This document shows positions 44,048 through 55,742 of a stretch of 64,000 nucleotides of DNA, piece by piece. Source of the stretch: Austropuccinia psidii. Its lineage: Eukaryota; Basidiomycota; Pucciniomycetes; Pucciniales; Sphaerophragmiaceae. Below the pieces are notes generated by a model. It worked only from the letters and a program-made list of their open reading frames with translations. It had not been told where the DNA came from and did no database searches. The translations under genes and the position numbers were made by a program. The stretch is from assembly GCA_023105745.1 (NCBI GenBank), contig JALGQZ010000005.1, positions 62,672,019 to 62,736,018 on the forward strand. Reading direction: 5' to 3'. Every line of letters starts with the position of its first letter. Within the stretch, counting starts at the first letter, position 1.

Positions 44048-45322
44048 TGTGACTCAAACCCAGGGCACAAGAATGACGGCCAAAATACCATAAACAAATG
44101 GTAGAGGAAAATACCATCAAAAATTGAACTGAGACCAAAATAGCTCATAAAGTTTCTTAAAAAAAAGCAGAGAGTCACCTCTTACCAAATTAAAAATTCT
44201 AATAAACATACGACAAAGAATAAAAAAGTTAATTGGGTTCAAAGCCATTTCTGAGAATAAACCTTAATTTTCACCTCTCATCTAAGCTCCAGAGAAAGAG
44301 GCTGAACCCCATCAAATGGGTTTTCACATTGAATGTTGCATCGATGGATGTTCAGTGGTACTAGCCAAAAAAAGCTAGCATTAAGATTATAAGATGTATG
44401 ACCAAAATAAATCCAAAGAAGGGAGAACAAAATATTCAGCTCTCATCCAACTCCTACAGTTGCAGTGTGAGATAACTGAAGTTGGGTCTTTTTTGAAATA
44501 TCACAATCAGGGCTTTCTGATGGTGCCATCCCTTTTCTCATCGCTCATCCAGGACAAAAGAGATGGAGCAGAAACGTTTTATTCAGGATTTATGATAAAT
44601 CTATATCTGAATAATGGTATTCAAAAGTGGTATAGCATTGCCATATTTAATGAACCCCATATAAAGTGAGATTCTATTGTTTATACCTAGTCCAGGGCTA
44701 TACAATGAATGAAACATGGTTTCAATATGTTGGAATCTGAAAAAGGTAGGGCAGTTTTAAGCTTAAAATACTAAATTTGGGCCAATACATCTTCACTGTG
44801 TGATGCTATCCAATATCCTTGAATATGAGATGTCAATTCTACAAAGGACCCTGTTTATCCTTCAGTACCACATAGTTCTTCCTGTAAGGGGTTCCAATAC
44901 AAATTATGTACTGCATCCTATGTGTCATACATGTTGAAGAACGCTATGAGGTCCCCAAAAGAAAGTTTTCACCCTGATTTGGTGAAACCTACCCAGATGT
45001 GATTTCAAAACCACATCTGAGCCCAATAAAGGATGTAAAGGCTTTTTAAGAACAAAAAGCCATTCTGTGGAAGTAAAAATTGTATACTTTTCCTATTTGA
45101 ACAGGTCAACAGGCCCTTTCCACCCAATTTCAAGATGAATGAGGGCTTTTCCTCTTCCAAAAAGAGAATCCTCATCCTGCTCTTGAATTACTACAGAGCA
45201 AGAATTTCAAAAACTGTTATACTGTTGGAACAAGATCAGCTTATAATATATCTTGAGTATTTTACTGCTTATTAAACACTAAATTGATAATCAGTGCACC
45301 CAGGACTTTCATAAGTGCTCAC
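44048..45322 (+). repeat. 3' LTR, family 3, cut by a family-1 LTR
   Basis: It starts TGTGACTCAAACCCAGGG, the best-preserved start of this family in the window, and aligns with 8358 and 21033. It breaks off at AAGTGCTCAC where the next LTR begins. The missing end would be about 130 bp and was not found downstream in the same direction. Confidence 0.8.
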
Positions 45323-46727
45323 TGTGAGCCTTAGAGGTATTTTGATGTACTCAAAAGACCACAAATAACAAAATTAGATACAAATATGAATAAAAATGCA
45401 TTTGTTTATATTATAAAAATAAAAATATAAATATAAATACAAATTTATATACAAAAATGAAAAGTTAATTAAAATTTAAAATAAAAATTACATCAAATAC
45501 AAAATTATGAAAATACATTTTTACTTGAAAAACTTAAGGCAAAATGAATTTTTCATAAAATTATTGAAATTGATTTTTTTTGGGTAAAATGTTACATAAA
45601 ATATGTTTTAACTTCTTATCCAATGTAAAAAAAATAAGAAAATCACCTCACCATTGCATTCTTCATAAAAAAAAGGTGGGGTCACCTTTGGGTAAAACTT
45701 CTGTAACTGATATCTAAATAAGCTTAAATTAAGTTTTTAGTTTTTGTGTACAAAAGTTGAAGCTCCTCAAAACCTTAATTCAATTTGAACCACATGTGGT
45801 GTTAACCATCCAATTTTGTGTTAAAATTGAGGTGTTGTGTGTACTTCATAAGCTATGAGGAATTGAAGTATTTTCAATTGAAATTTCAAAATGTGCGTGT
45901 GTATTACATGAGTGAACTGTAATTTACCTATGAGTTATCAATCATTACACTTGTGTACTTTAAAAAATCAACTGAATTATATGTGTAAATTACAATTGTA
46001 TGACATGATGGGGAATTAAAGAAAAAATAAATTGGAAAGATTAATTATGGGGGGAAAAGGTACTCTAGCTCCAAGGGGGAGCCAGACCCCCAACATTCTT
46101 TCTGAAAGGCGTGGGATGTAAAATCCATGCAACGTGCATCACTTCTGGCCTGGAATTGAGTCACATGGTCTTTGTCTCAATTGATGATAAGGTCTTGATA
46201 TCAACCAGGGCAGTTTTAACTGTTGCCAAAAGGGTAAAGCTGCCCTTAGCTTAAAGCAATCTTAGTAGAAACAGTTTTAACTGATTATTACCTCCTTTAC
46301 ACACATTATTACGTGTTTTGAAGGCTCTAGGCAAGGTATTACTATAGTAATGGCTGATTTAAGAGTCTAAAATGGCTAAAAATAGCCAAAAATGGCTGAA
46401 ATAAGCCCTTTTTTTGGTCTAAACCAGGGTTCAATGATGGCATAATTGGGTTTTATGTTTTCAGAGTGTTTCCCAAGACTGAAAAGAGTGAATTTTAATC
46501 TCAGAGTAAGAAAATTGCTGTCTATAAAAGAATGTCTTCTTTGCCCCACTTTTCTCTTCAAGTGAGAATCTTCTCCTTTTATGATTAGTTTAAACATCTT
46601 TAAGCCAATCAATAAAACATTTTAACCACCTTTAATATCATTTTAAACCTTCTCAACATGTGAAAAAATAATTATAATCATTGTTTGTTACTCTTATAAT
46701 AATTTTTACCCCTTGAACCACCCCATA
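45323..46727 (+). repeat. Family-1 LTR, 3' end missing
   Basis: It starts TGTGAGCCTTAGAGG and aligns with family-1 LTRs to ACCACCCCATA, where a reversed family-3 LTR start takes over. The TATAAAAG near 46512 is kept. No coding sequence joins it on the left (the family-3 LTR lies there), so it is a solo LTR or a 5' LTR whose element was removed. Confidence 0.85.
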
Positions 46728-46886
46728 TGTCAGGCTGAGTCTATGATGAAAGGTGTATAATAGTATTTAGAGCATCAACTATGACTGTCAAACGGTGAAA
46801 ATAGCTTAAAAAGAGTTTATTTATAATAATAAATGATTAAATTAAGATATTAAGGATTTTACTATAATATTATAGTGGTGGTGAGT
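46728..46886 (-). repeat. Fragment of reversed family-3 LTR
   Basis: It reads TGTCAGGCTGAGTCTATGAT on the plus strand, the reverse complement of a family-3 LTR end (compare GATTTGGCCTGACA at 9613-9626), and continues to TAGTGGTGGTGAG. The family-1 element on the minus strand begins at 46887 and cuts it. Confidence 0.65.
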
Positions 46887-48610
46887 TGTAAGGTGTGGTT
46901 ATGAAGCTTTCAAATAGTAAGGAATATTATTTTTAAAGTGAACACATGCCAATTTTATTGTTTTTAAACTTATACGTAAAAAAGAAATATTATAATAAAA
47001 ATTTATTGTTTTACCAACAAGAAAGATTGAGGCAAAAATACTCTACAAGAGATATTTAAGGCTACAGAAGAAATTTCTTCAAGAGCAATTTCAATTGGAA
47101 TTAATTGAGCAAAGAAATGAAAGAAATTAATTAAAGAACAAGGTCTTTAAAAATATACTTAAAGAGAACACACGCCCAAAAGTGATCAGAGTGAATTTGG
47201 AAACAAAGTGACAAAGTTTACAGTGATGAAAGATGCTTTAATTCACTTATGGGGTGGTTCAGGGTTAAAAATGATTATAAGAGTTACAAACAATGATTAT
47301 AATAATTTTCTCACGTGGTTGGAAGGTTCAAAATGATTTAAGCAGGGTGGTTGAAATATTTTATTGATTTGTTTAACAGTATTTAAACTAATTATAAAAG
47401 GAAAAGATTCTAACACAAAGAGAAAAGTGGGGCCGAGTAGAAATTCTTTTATATCCATCAATTTCCTTACTCCAAAAGTAAAATTTCCTCATTTCAGTCT
47501 TAGAAATCACTTTGAAAACACAGAATCCAAGTATGCCATCATTGAACCGTGGTTTAGACCCAAAAAGGGCTGGATTTAGCTATTTAGTCTAGAGCCTTCA
47601 AAACACGTCAGAATTGGTCTAAGGGACGTATAATTCAGTTAAAACTGTTTTTACTAAGATTATTATATCTTAAGGGTAGTTTTACCCTCTTGGCAACAGT
47701 TAAAACTACCCTGGTTGGTATCAAGAACTCATCATCAATTGAGTTACAGACCCTGTGACTCAAAGCCAGTCCAAAAGTTTTGAATTTTTGTGGGAATTTT
47801 GACACCACATGCCTTCCAGCAAGGAATTTGGGGGTCTGGCTACCCCTGGAGCTAGAGTTCCTTTTCCCCCCCAAAATTTAATCTTTCCAATTCATCTTTC
47901 CTTTAATTCCTCATCATGTATTATACTTGTAATTTACATATGTAATTCAATTGAGTTGTATAGTATATTACTGTAATAATTGATACCTCATATGTAAATT
48001 AAAGTTCACTTATGTAATACACATGCACATTTTGACATTTCCGTTGAATTCAATTGAAAATACTTCAAGTCCTCATAACTTCTAAAATATAAAAAACAGC
48101 CCAATATTAACACAAAACTTGGTGATTAAAACTACATGGCATGTGTTGATTAAATTAAGGTTTTGAGGACTTTCAACTTTTGTACACCAAATATTAAAAA
48201 CTTAATTTAAGCTTATTTGGAGTTGAGTTACAGAAATTTCACTCAAAGGTGACCTCACCTAATTTTTATGAGGAATCCAATGGTGAAATACTTTTTGTAT
48301 GTTTATTTATTGGATGAATAGTTATGATAAATTTTATCTAGCTTTTTTCCAAATTTATTTCATTTTTGATAATTTTGCTAAAATTTCATATCAACTTAAG
48401 TTTTTCAAGTAAAAATATATTTTTACAATTTTAAAATTTAATGTATTTTTGTTTTTAAATTATAATTAAATTTTTAATTTTATATATAAATTTATATTGA
48501 TATTTCAATTTTCATTTTAATAATATAAATAAACTTATTTTAATTATATTTATGTGTTAATCTTTTATTCGTGGTCTTTTGGGTATATGAAGATACTTCC
48601 CAGGCTCACA
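46887..48610 (-). repeat. 3' LTR, family 1, minus strand (1724 bp)
   Basis: On the minus strand it starts TGTGAGCCTGGGAAG at 48610, next to the polypurine tract, and ends CACACCTTACA at 46887. The TATA box is at 47446-47453 (reverse complement). With the LTR at 45323-46727 it forms an inverted pair separated by about 160 bp. Confidence 0.9.
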
Positions 48611-48626
48611 TTCCCTCCCCCAAAAA
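48611..48626 (-). other. Polypurine tract, minus strand
   Basis: The reverse complement reads TTTTTGGGGGAGGGAA and ends at the LTR edge, in the same place as at 5276 and 35061. Confidence 0.85.
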
Positions 48627-48629
48627 GAA

Positions 48630-50895
48630 GGATATTAATTTGTAATATTGCTATTTCTACTTTTTCTGAGTCTTCTGAGAAGTTTGGTAGGTTCAGGTTT
48701 GTCCTTTTCCTCTAACCATTCATCTTCACAAGTTGGGTCACTGTACCTAAGAAGGTATTCCCTTGCTTTTTTGGTTCTTAATTTTCTTTCTTCATGAACT
48801 TCGCTAATCTTCTTAATGATGATGTCTCAATAGGAGGTATAGCTTGGGGAACTTTATTCCTCAAGGGAAACCTTTCAGAATCACTAGATTTATATGGCTT
48901 TATCAATCTGACTAGAAATGTAGGATGCTTATTACTAAGCTGTTCAGATGATTCTACTTCAACATAATTTTCTCCATGGAGGGCCTTAATAACAAAAGGT
49001 CCTGAAAAGGAGTGTTTGAGCTTTCTACATCCTTTGATGTTATTGAAGTTGGTGGTGGATACTAGTACTAAATCCCCTACTTTGAAAGCTTGAGTGCCAT
49101 ATGATTTCTCCCATTTATCTTTATCATATGCAAATGAGTCTTCCATGCATCTTACTGCATGCTTTCTAGCTCTGTCTAGCATTCCTTTGAAGGTGGAAGC
49201 TGTAGGATGTATTTCAACCAAATCCTTTCTTAAAGAATCTTGCAGTAACTTGGTATTCCATCCTTTTTCTAGAATAGCAGGAGTTTGATTGGTACTGGCA
49301 TGAATCAATGGGTTATATGTCAACTGTAGTTCTGGTAAAAGAGTACACCAATCATGATTGAATCCATCACAATCATTAGGTTCAAGGCCATATGCACAAA
49401 ATCTTCTCTCCATATCTTCTAAGGTTTGAATCATTCTTTCAGCCAGACCATCATTTTCTGGGTGGTAGGCTAAAGAGAAGGATTTTTTTGTCCCAAAAAT
49501 TTGGTGAAGATTTTTCCATAGTGCTGAAGTGAACTTGGGATCTCTGTCACTAATGATATTTGTGAATATGCCAGTCCATGACACTACTCTATTGCATATC
49601 AGAAGAGCTGTATCCATGGCTGTATCATCTTTGTGACATGGTAAAGATATTGGGGTTTTACTGACTCTGTCTACAATTACTAGGCAAGCATTATAGCTTC
49701 TGTCACCTCCTGGTGGTAGGGTAGTTACCCAATCCATATGGACAATTTCCCAAGTTCTTATGGGTTCTTGGATTCTGATCATATTTCCAAGCCTCTTGCC
49801 AGTGGATTTATTTGCCTTTTAACATTTGTCATAGATTTTGAAATACTCTGCAACATCTTTCTGCCACATTGGCCACCATATACAGGTCTGTCCTTTTTCT
49901 CTTGTTCTGTCTTCAGACAGATGTCCTGAAAAGAGGGTGTCATGGCATTCTTTCAGTAAACCATTGATTAATGACCTGTCCACAACTGTCATGACACATT
50001 TGTGCTTGGTCTTGTGGTAAATTATACCATCCAGCAGATGAAATCTTCCTTCAATGTATGATTCCCACCATACTTCATCCAAGGCATGTGTTGGAGAGTT
50101 GTCTTTACAGTCTTTGTTAAGTAATTGGCATAAGATGCTACAATTCTTATCTTGAGTATGACTGCTTCTTACTTCTTCAAAAAAGGTGGTGTTCAAGTCT
50201 GTAACACTGATTTGTTCTATTGGGATCTGTGGGGGAGCTTCTTCTGGCACATAAGCAGGATTATAAATATCACTTTTCAATGGCCATCTTCTAGTCCATC
50301 TGAATTTTCATGAATATTACCATCTTTATGAACAATATTAATATTGCCCCTATAATCCTGTATGATTATTTGCTATCTGAGCATATTTCTGTTGGGTGTT
50401 TTCATGTTTAAGAGTGATTTAACAGTGGTACAATCTGCTATTACTTCAAAAACAAATCCTTCCAGAAAGTAATTGAGTTTTTATAAATACCAAACAAAGC
50501 ATAAACACTCCATCTGACTTGCTCCATCTCTGGCTTCAGTTGGTTTGATCTGCCTGGATATGAAACATATGGGTCCCTCAACAGGTTTATCATTTAAGAT
50601 GTGGGCTTGATGAAGTGCAGCACCAAGCCCATTGCCTGATGCATCAATTTAAAGCTTAAAGGGAAGCTTAAAGTCTGGCATAAGTAAGAGTGGAGCAGTG
50701 GTCAAGACTTGTCTCAAACATTCAAATGCTTTTACTCTGTCAACAGTCATTTCAAATACTGTGTCTTTGTCACATGACCTATACAGAGGTCTTGCTATGG
50801 ATGCAAAATCTTTCATGTGTTGCCTGTAATATCCTGCAAAACCCAAAAATGATTAAATTTCCTTTTTGTTTTGAGGCGTAGGTTTCATTAAGCCT
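48630..50895 (-). pseudogene. pol: pol remnant of minus-strand family-1 element: RT end, RNase H, integrase
   Basis: On the minus strand it starts with the RT/RNase H junction ([20 protein letters not shown], 50649-50846). A broken RNase H follows (50281-50649). The integrase lead-in and zinc-binding part are at 50280-49819 ([14 protein letters not shown]). A long open piece of 334 codons at 49782-48778 covers the catalytic core ([37 protein letters not shown]) and the SH3-like C-terminal region. The third-residue motif reads AYHPENDG. The chromodomain-like tail (48777-48640) is out of frame. Without protease and RT this copy cannot be autonomous. Confidence 0.88.
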
Positions 50896-50904
50896 GCTGA
50901 AACT

Positions 50905-51983
50905 TTATTCTTGTTTCGATATTTCCTCTCTTAAGGTATCAAAATGCTTTTTCAAGGCAACAATATTTGTCTTTACTTCAGTAAATGATTTTGAAATATC
51001 ATCAAGAGCTCTCTTATTATCCTCTTTTATAGTACTTATGGCTTGTTTTATTCTTGCTTCAATTATAGCATCAATATTGAATTTAGAATATTTTTCTGAT
51101 AATTCCTTAATAACGGCAGATTTTTCATCTATCTTAACGCAAAAAGAATTATCCTTATTGGAAGTTTTGATTGTTCTTAGAACTTTTTGAAAACATATAC
51201 GTGTTTCATTTAGTTGGCTCAGACTCAAGTTATTTGTTTTAAGATTGTTACAAATTGTTGAATTTTTATCACAAATATGACTTTTTGCATCAGTCATAGC
51301 TTCATACAACTCTGGGATAGCATCAACAATGTCAGTAATAATTTCTGATATTTTAATCTGGCTTCCTCCTTCTTTTGCAATTCCATCATTGATCTGGCCA
51401 TCTGAAATACATTTTCCATGGCATGCTGTAGCCCTGGCTGTAAGTCTTTGGGGCTGGTGCATTTCCCTCGCCCTTGTTTTGAGCTTGTGGCTGCTTTTTC
51501 ACGTTGGAATTGCTGCTTCTGGCCACTGGGGCTGTTTTTGGCACTTGCTTTGGAGGTGGAGCTTTGTTTTTCCTCCATTCTTCTGTTAAGAGCATCATTT
51601 TATTCTTTTCCATTATTGGATGCCATCCATTGAGCAACTTGCAAGTTCTGGGATGGCCAAGGAATTTTCTCACAGTCAGGTAAGAATTCATGCAGTTTTT
51701 CCACAGATCTGCAAGGATCTGGTACTCTTTGTGCTGCAATGCATTGTTGTAAGACTTCTGGCTGGCTTTGTAAATGTCCACTGAGGATTCTTGTGGTGGT
51801 GTCAGCTGTTTTTGAAGGTAAAAAAGTATAATAATCCTTAGAATGGAATAATTTACTAATTTTGAAGTCATCAACTGACCCTTGTCCTTCTGTAACTGAT
51901 TGGATTCTGCCATAATCACGTATATTACCTTTTTGGGAGCTGCTTGAGGGGTTGTAGCGGGCTCCTGCTCTGGTTGAAGGCAT
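50905..51983 (-). pseudogene. gag: gag N-terminal half of minus-strand family-1 element
   Basis: On the minus strand the gag frame begins MPSTRAGARYNPSSSS at 51983, runs to 51600, and resumes as 51578-51470. It continues in another frame at 51462-50905 with the coiled-coil-like part (TDIVDAIPELYEAMTDAKSH, then LDDISKSFTEVKTN). A loss of about 20 bp near 51420, relative to 29680-29705, makes the gag and accessory frames swap. It ends EEISKQE at the deletion join with RT. Confidence 0.82.
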
Positions 51984-52232
51984 ATTTTATGATTAAAAAG
52001 GTTCAAAATAGTAATTTCATGTCAAAAAAACTTACTATTGGCCAAATACTTAGCTTTCTGGGGAGTATTGTTTATATCCTAGTTAATCAATTCAGAAGAT
52101 ATTGGTTCAGTTTGGTTATTTTGAGTCACAATAACAGTACTAGTATGGTCTGAATTAACAGTACTGGCAGGGATAATGCTGGTGAATGTTGAGGCTGTTT
52201 CAATGTTTTCTTGTCTTTCCACACTGTAAGAC
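51386..52232 (-). pseudogene. Accessory protein (two exons) of minus-strand family-1 element
   Basis: On the minus strand exon 1 covers about 52232-52036 (ending at A|GTAAGT), the intron 52035-51970 (66 bp), and the main exon 51969-51386. The join makes a Lys codon and continues QEPATTPQAAPKKV. The main frame is open for about 200 codons, overlapping gag in another frame. It has DIYKASQKSYNNALQHKEYQ and NGWHPIMEKN, then ends early because of the deletion near 51420. Exon 1 has a TAG at 52079-52081, at a different place from the stop in the plus-strand copy. So each copy lost the frame separately from an open ancestor. Confidence 0.5.
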
Positions 52233-52430
52233 ATTAAAATTGATGAAAAGGCCAATGAATTAAAAAAACGTATTTCAAAAAAAGAAATAGAAATATAAGT
52301 CTAACTTATAATATGAAAAAAAATATTTTCTCATAAATTTTTTGAATTATAAGTATTTTTTATATGTTTTTTAAATTTTTCAATATAAGAAAAAGGTTCA
52401 AAAAGCAGTAAAAAAAATATGTCACAGGTA

Positions 52431-52454
52431 AAATATCACGCCTGGGCCGCCAAA
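52431..52454 (-). promoter_or_regulatory. Primer-binding-site region, minus-strand family-1 element
   Basis: On the minus strand TTTGGCGGCCCAGGCGTGAT follows the LTR end CCTCACA, keeping the TTTGGNGGCC core and the TGATATTTTA that follows. Confidence 0.65.
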
Positions 52455-52858
52455 TGTGAGGTGTGGATATGAAACTTTGATGAAATATCAAGTACTTTTC
52501 CTGTCCTGGAAATTTGTATAAGGTCAAGAAAGTGATTAAAAATAGTAAGAAATAATGTTTTTAAGAGAAAAACAACCAATTTCATTGTTTTTAACCTTAT
52601 AGGTATGCAAAAAATAATATTCTCAAGATTTATTGTTTTTCCCACAATAAAGATTTCTCCAAAAATACTCTACAAGAGATATTTAAGGCTACAAAAGAAA
52701 TTTCTTCAAGAGAAAGTTCAATTGGAATAAATTGAGAAAAGAACTGAAAGCAATTAGTTAAACAACAAAGTCTTTAAAAAGGTATTCAAAGAGAAAACAT
52801 GCCCAGAAGTGACCAGAGTGAACTTGCAAACAAAGTGAAAAAGCTTACAGTGGTGAAT
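52455..52858 (-). repeat. 5' LTR, family 1, only the last 404 bp
   Basis: On the minus strand it ends CCACACCTCACA and matches R-U5 of the other family-1 LTRs back to about the CACTGTAAGC region. It then stops abruptly at 52858, where plus-strand pol sequence begins. U3 and the TATA box are missing. Confidence 0.8.
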
Positions 52859-53424
52859 GTGGGCAAATCTTTTCTTATTTTTTGAAATTTGTGCTGCAAA
52901 TTTTGAAGACCAATTGTTACCAATTGATGGCATAAAACTCAATAGTGAAATTAATCCAATGAAAGCATTGGCAATCTTTGAGACTACTGTCATATTTTCA
53001 CATATTAGTAGAAATTTAAGAATCAATGTTGAATTTGTTGTTATGGAAAATTGCTCTAGTACCCATTTTATACTGGGAAATGACTTTTTGATAATGCATG
53101 GCATAGACTTACATAACAACAAGGATAGATACTTTATGATTTGAGACAATAAGCATCATAAATTTGCCTTTCTATCATTTGAAAGACAAATCACAGTAAG
53201 CAAAGTAGCACCAGTAAACTTAGAGCTGTAAGGATTCAAATCTGAAAAGTAAAATGAAGTGAAAATAAGTGTTCATCTGACTGATAAACAGGAAAATGAG
53301 CTCTCTTCCCTTTTATGTGACCAAAGGAAAGCATTGGCATCAGACAAAGAACCTTTGGCAGCAATTATTGGTCATGAAGTTGACATAATCCTTAATATTG
53401 AGAGACCTTATCCACCACTCTTAA
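52859..53424 (+). pseudogene. pol: Family-1 protease/RT scrap, plus strand
   Basis: It starts near the protease active site region (matching about 1828 in the first element) and reads MENCSSTHFILGNDFLIMHG in the frame 52857-53144. It continues through [22 protein letters not shown] wording to YPPLL at 53420 in changed frames. It is bounded on the left by a truncated LTR in the opposite direction and on the right by the family-2 LTR. It is a fragment of a third family-1 copy. Confidence 0.82.
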
Positions 53425-55606
53425 TGTAAGGTTTGTCTATGAAACTCTTGATAATAGTAGCAATATAAAGAGTACTATGACTTTCCTCAGTAGAAATATA
53501 TAATATAACAAAATATTATAACCACAAATTTAAATATAATTATTAAGAAATAATTATATTAAAAATAAATTTAATTATTATTATAAAAATATAATAATAA
53601 AAAAATAATAAGTATAATAAATTATAATTATTCTATTACTATTATAGTCACTGACAGTTATAACAATAAGAATTGTAAAGCTCTTAATGAGACAATTACA
53701 TGTGAAAATATGAATATTAACCACTTATAAATAATATAAATATTCTTTATGAAAGAATTATAACACACACTGTGCAGAAATAATTCTTACAGAATAAAAT
53801 TCTATATAAAAAAACTAATACTAGATAAAAAATATAGAACTTTTAGAGAAAACTTACTTAATATATTTATTTAATACAACAAGTCAAAGAACAACATTTA
53901 TTATATTAAATAATGATTATAAGTTATAAAACACGCCTAAACTCAATAATTTTAAAGATAAAACAACTTTTCATGATAGCATTTAATATTAAAGAGTTAT
54001 AAGAGGAATTTGTGGATTTTTAAAGATATTTAACATGATAATTTTATAATATAAAATATATTATTGATGATTACAATAATAATCTGAATTCTATGACTTC
54101 AATTCTTTTAATTTACAATTAATAAAGAATAAAATAACTTAAGAATTACTTTATTAATAAGATTTTATAAATAATAAAACTTTACCTGTTTAAATTTCTA
54201 ATATGATTTGATTGATGAATGATGGACAAAAACAGTGATGAAAAGACTCTTTTTATGTCTTCAGAGCAGCTCTCATGATTCATAATGAATTTAAAGGGCG
54301 TGCTCAGGTCAAAACTGAAGAACCATACTTAAAAACAAAGTTCTTAACTTAAGGCAACTAGTTTTTAATTCCAATTTAAAGTTACCAGTGTTATGCTTAA
54401 CTCCATGTAGCTTTAATCCTCATTTAAACTAATTATTTTTAAGTTTTCAATATAAGTAAACTTATTTATATTGAAGTTCATCACATGAAAACCTTAAAAA
54501 TAGAGTTTCAAGCAGAAATCTCTTGAGCTCAATTTTTAATTAACTTTTAAAGGAATCATAATTTTCTTTGAGCTTAATTAAAAAAGTAAATTTCCAGGCA
54601 AATTACCCAGGAAATTTATTTATAAAAGATACTTAAAATTTAATTTATATATAGATAATATTAAATTCTAAGTTGTGTGAAAGCTTCAAGCAAATCCATT
54701 AAGAGTTGGATTTTTAATGAATTTTTGAAGTTATTGCTATTTTTCCACATAAAATAACAATACACACCAAACCTTAGCTTTTGATAAGTTTTTGATGCCT
54801 TTAACTTTAAATGTTTAAGCTTATTTAAGGTTTTTAAGCTTGATTAAGCTTTTACAGTTCTTAAAACCTTGATTTCAAGGCAGCATATTGGGATTTACCC
54901 TTTGGCAGCTTGAAATTCCTGTCCAAATTGGGATAAGACCAGTTTAAACCTTAAGGTGGGATCAAAGTCTAATCTTAAAGTTTAAATAAGGTTGAAAATT
55001 TTCCAATACAGGTGGACAACCTTAATTTAATCATTGCAGATCCAAAAAGTTGGGTACCCCAGCTCTATTTGGTCTTTTTCCTTTGTCCCACCTTTTTGCA
55101 TGGATTTTGCCCTTTTATTTATTTGAAGCCATACCATGGATTGTAACCCTTTTAAATTGAGCTCACACAAGATTTACATTCTGTAGGGCAGAGCCTTAGC
55201 CAATTCAGTAAATATACACCACACCTCAATTTTAACTAAAATTTTGGTAAGTTTGCATTAACCTTATGCAACTTTAAACTTAAGCTTATTTAAGCTTAAA
55301 TTTAACAATTTTAAAAAAATGTTTCAAAAGTTACATTAGTACTATGAGATTCTTAAATCTTCTCATATCACAAGAAATAAGTTTTTTTGGGTATAACACC
55401 TTATGGATGTACCCTAGGTCATTTTTGGTGTAGAATCCAAAAATGGCATAATATTTATAACTTTGTTTATCCAAAAAAAAGTTATACTTATTTTTTGTTA
55501 TTTTTTATTTTAATTTCAACTAAAAAGGCTGTTTAAGACAAAATTAACTGTTTATAAAATCATTTGTGGCCTTATGGGTATGTTCTTCATACCTCACAGG
55601 CTCACA
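53425..55606 (-). repeat. 3' LTR, family 2, minus strand (2182 bp)
   Basis: On the minus strand it starts TGTGAGCCTGTGAGGTATG and ends GACAAACCTTACA. It shares its ends and general make-up with 56418-58442 but is more diverged, so it belongs to a subfamily. Confidence 0.88.
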
Positions 55607-55620
55607 TTCCCTACCACCAA
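55607..55620 (-). other. Polypurine tract, family 2
   Basis: On the minus strand TTGGTGGTAGGGAA directly precedes the LTR, a less pure tract than in family 1 but ending in the same AGGGAA. Confidence 0.7.
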
Positions 55621-55742
55621 AAAAAAATTGTATACAATTTTTCTTTTGTAGTATACCCCCAAGTTATTTGAGGGGGGTATAATCCACTGTCCAACCTCTC
55701 TACTTATACTTTTAAGTATGTAAAGCACACAATTCAAACTTT

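Larger units (their letters stand above)
46887..52858 (-). mobile_element. Family-1 chromovirus, minus strand, internally deleted
   Basis: On the minus strand the order is partial 5' LTR (52858-52455), primer-binding region, leader, accessory exons, gag N-terminal half, a deletion join at about 50900, RNase H, integrase, polypurine tract and 3' LTR (48610-46887). Relative to the copy at 1-7126, about 2.5 kb covering the gag core, protease and most of RT is missing. The 5' LTR is cut short and abuts an unrelated pol scrap, so the right duplication is lost; bases left of the 3' LTR are TGAGT. Confidence 0.88.
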
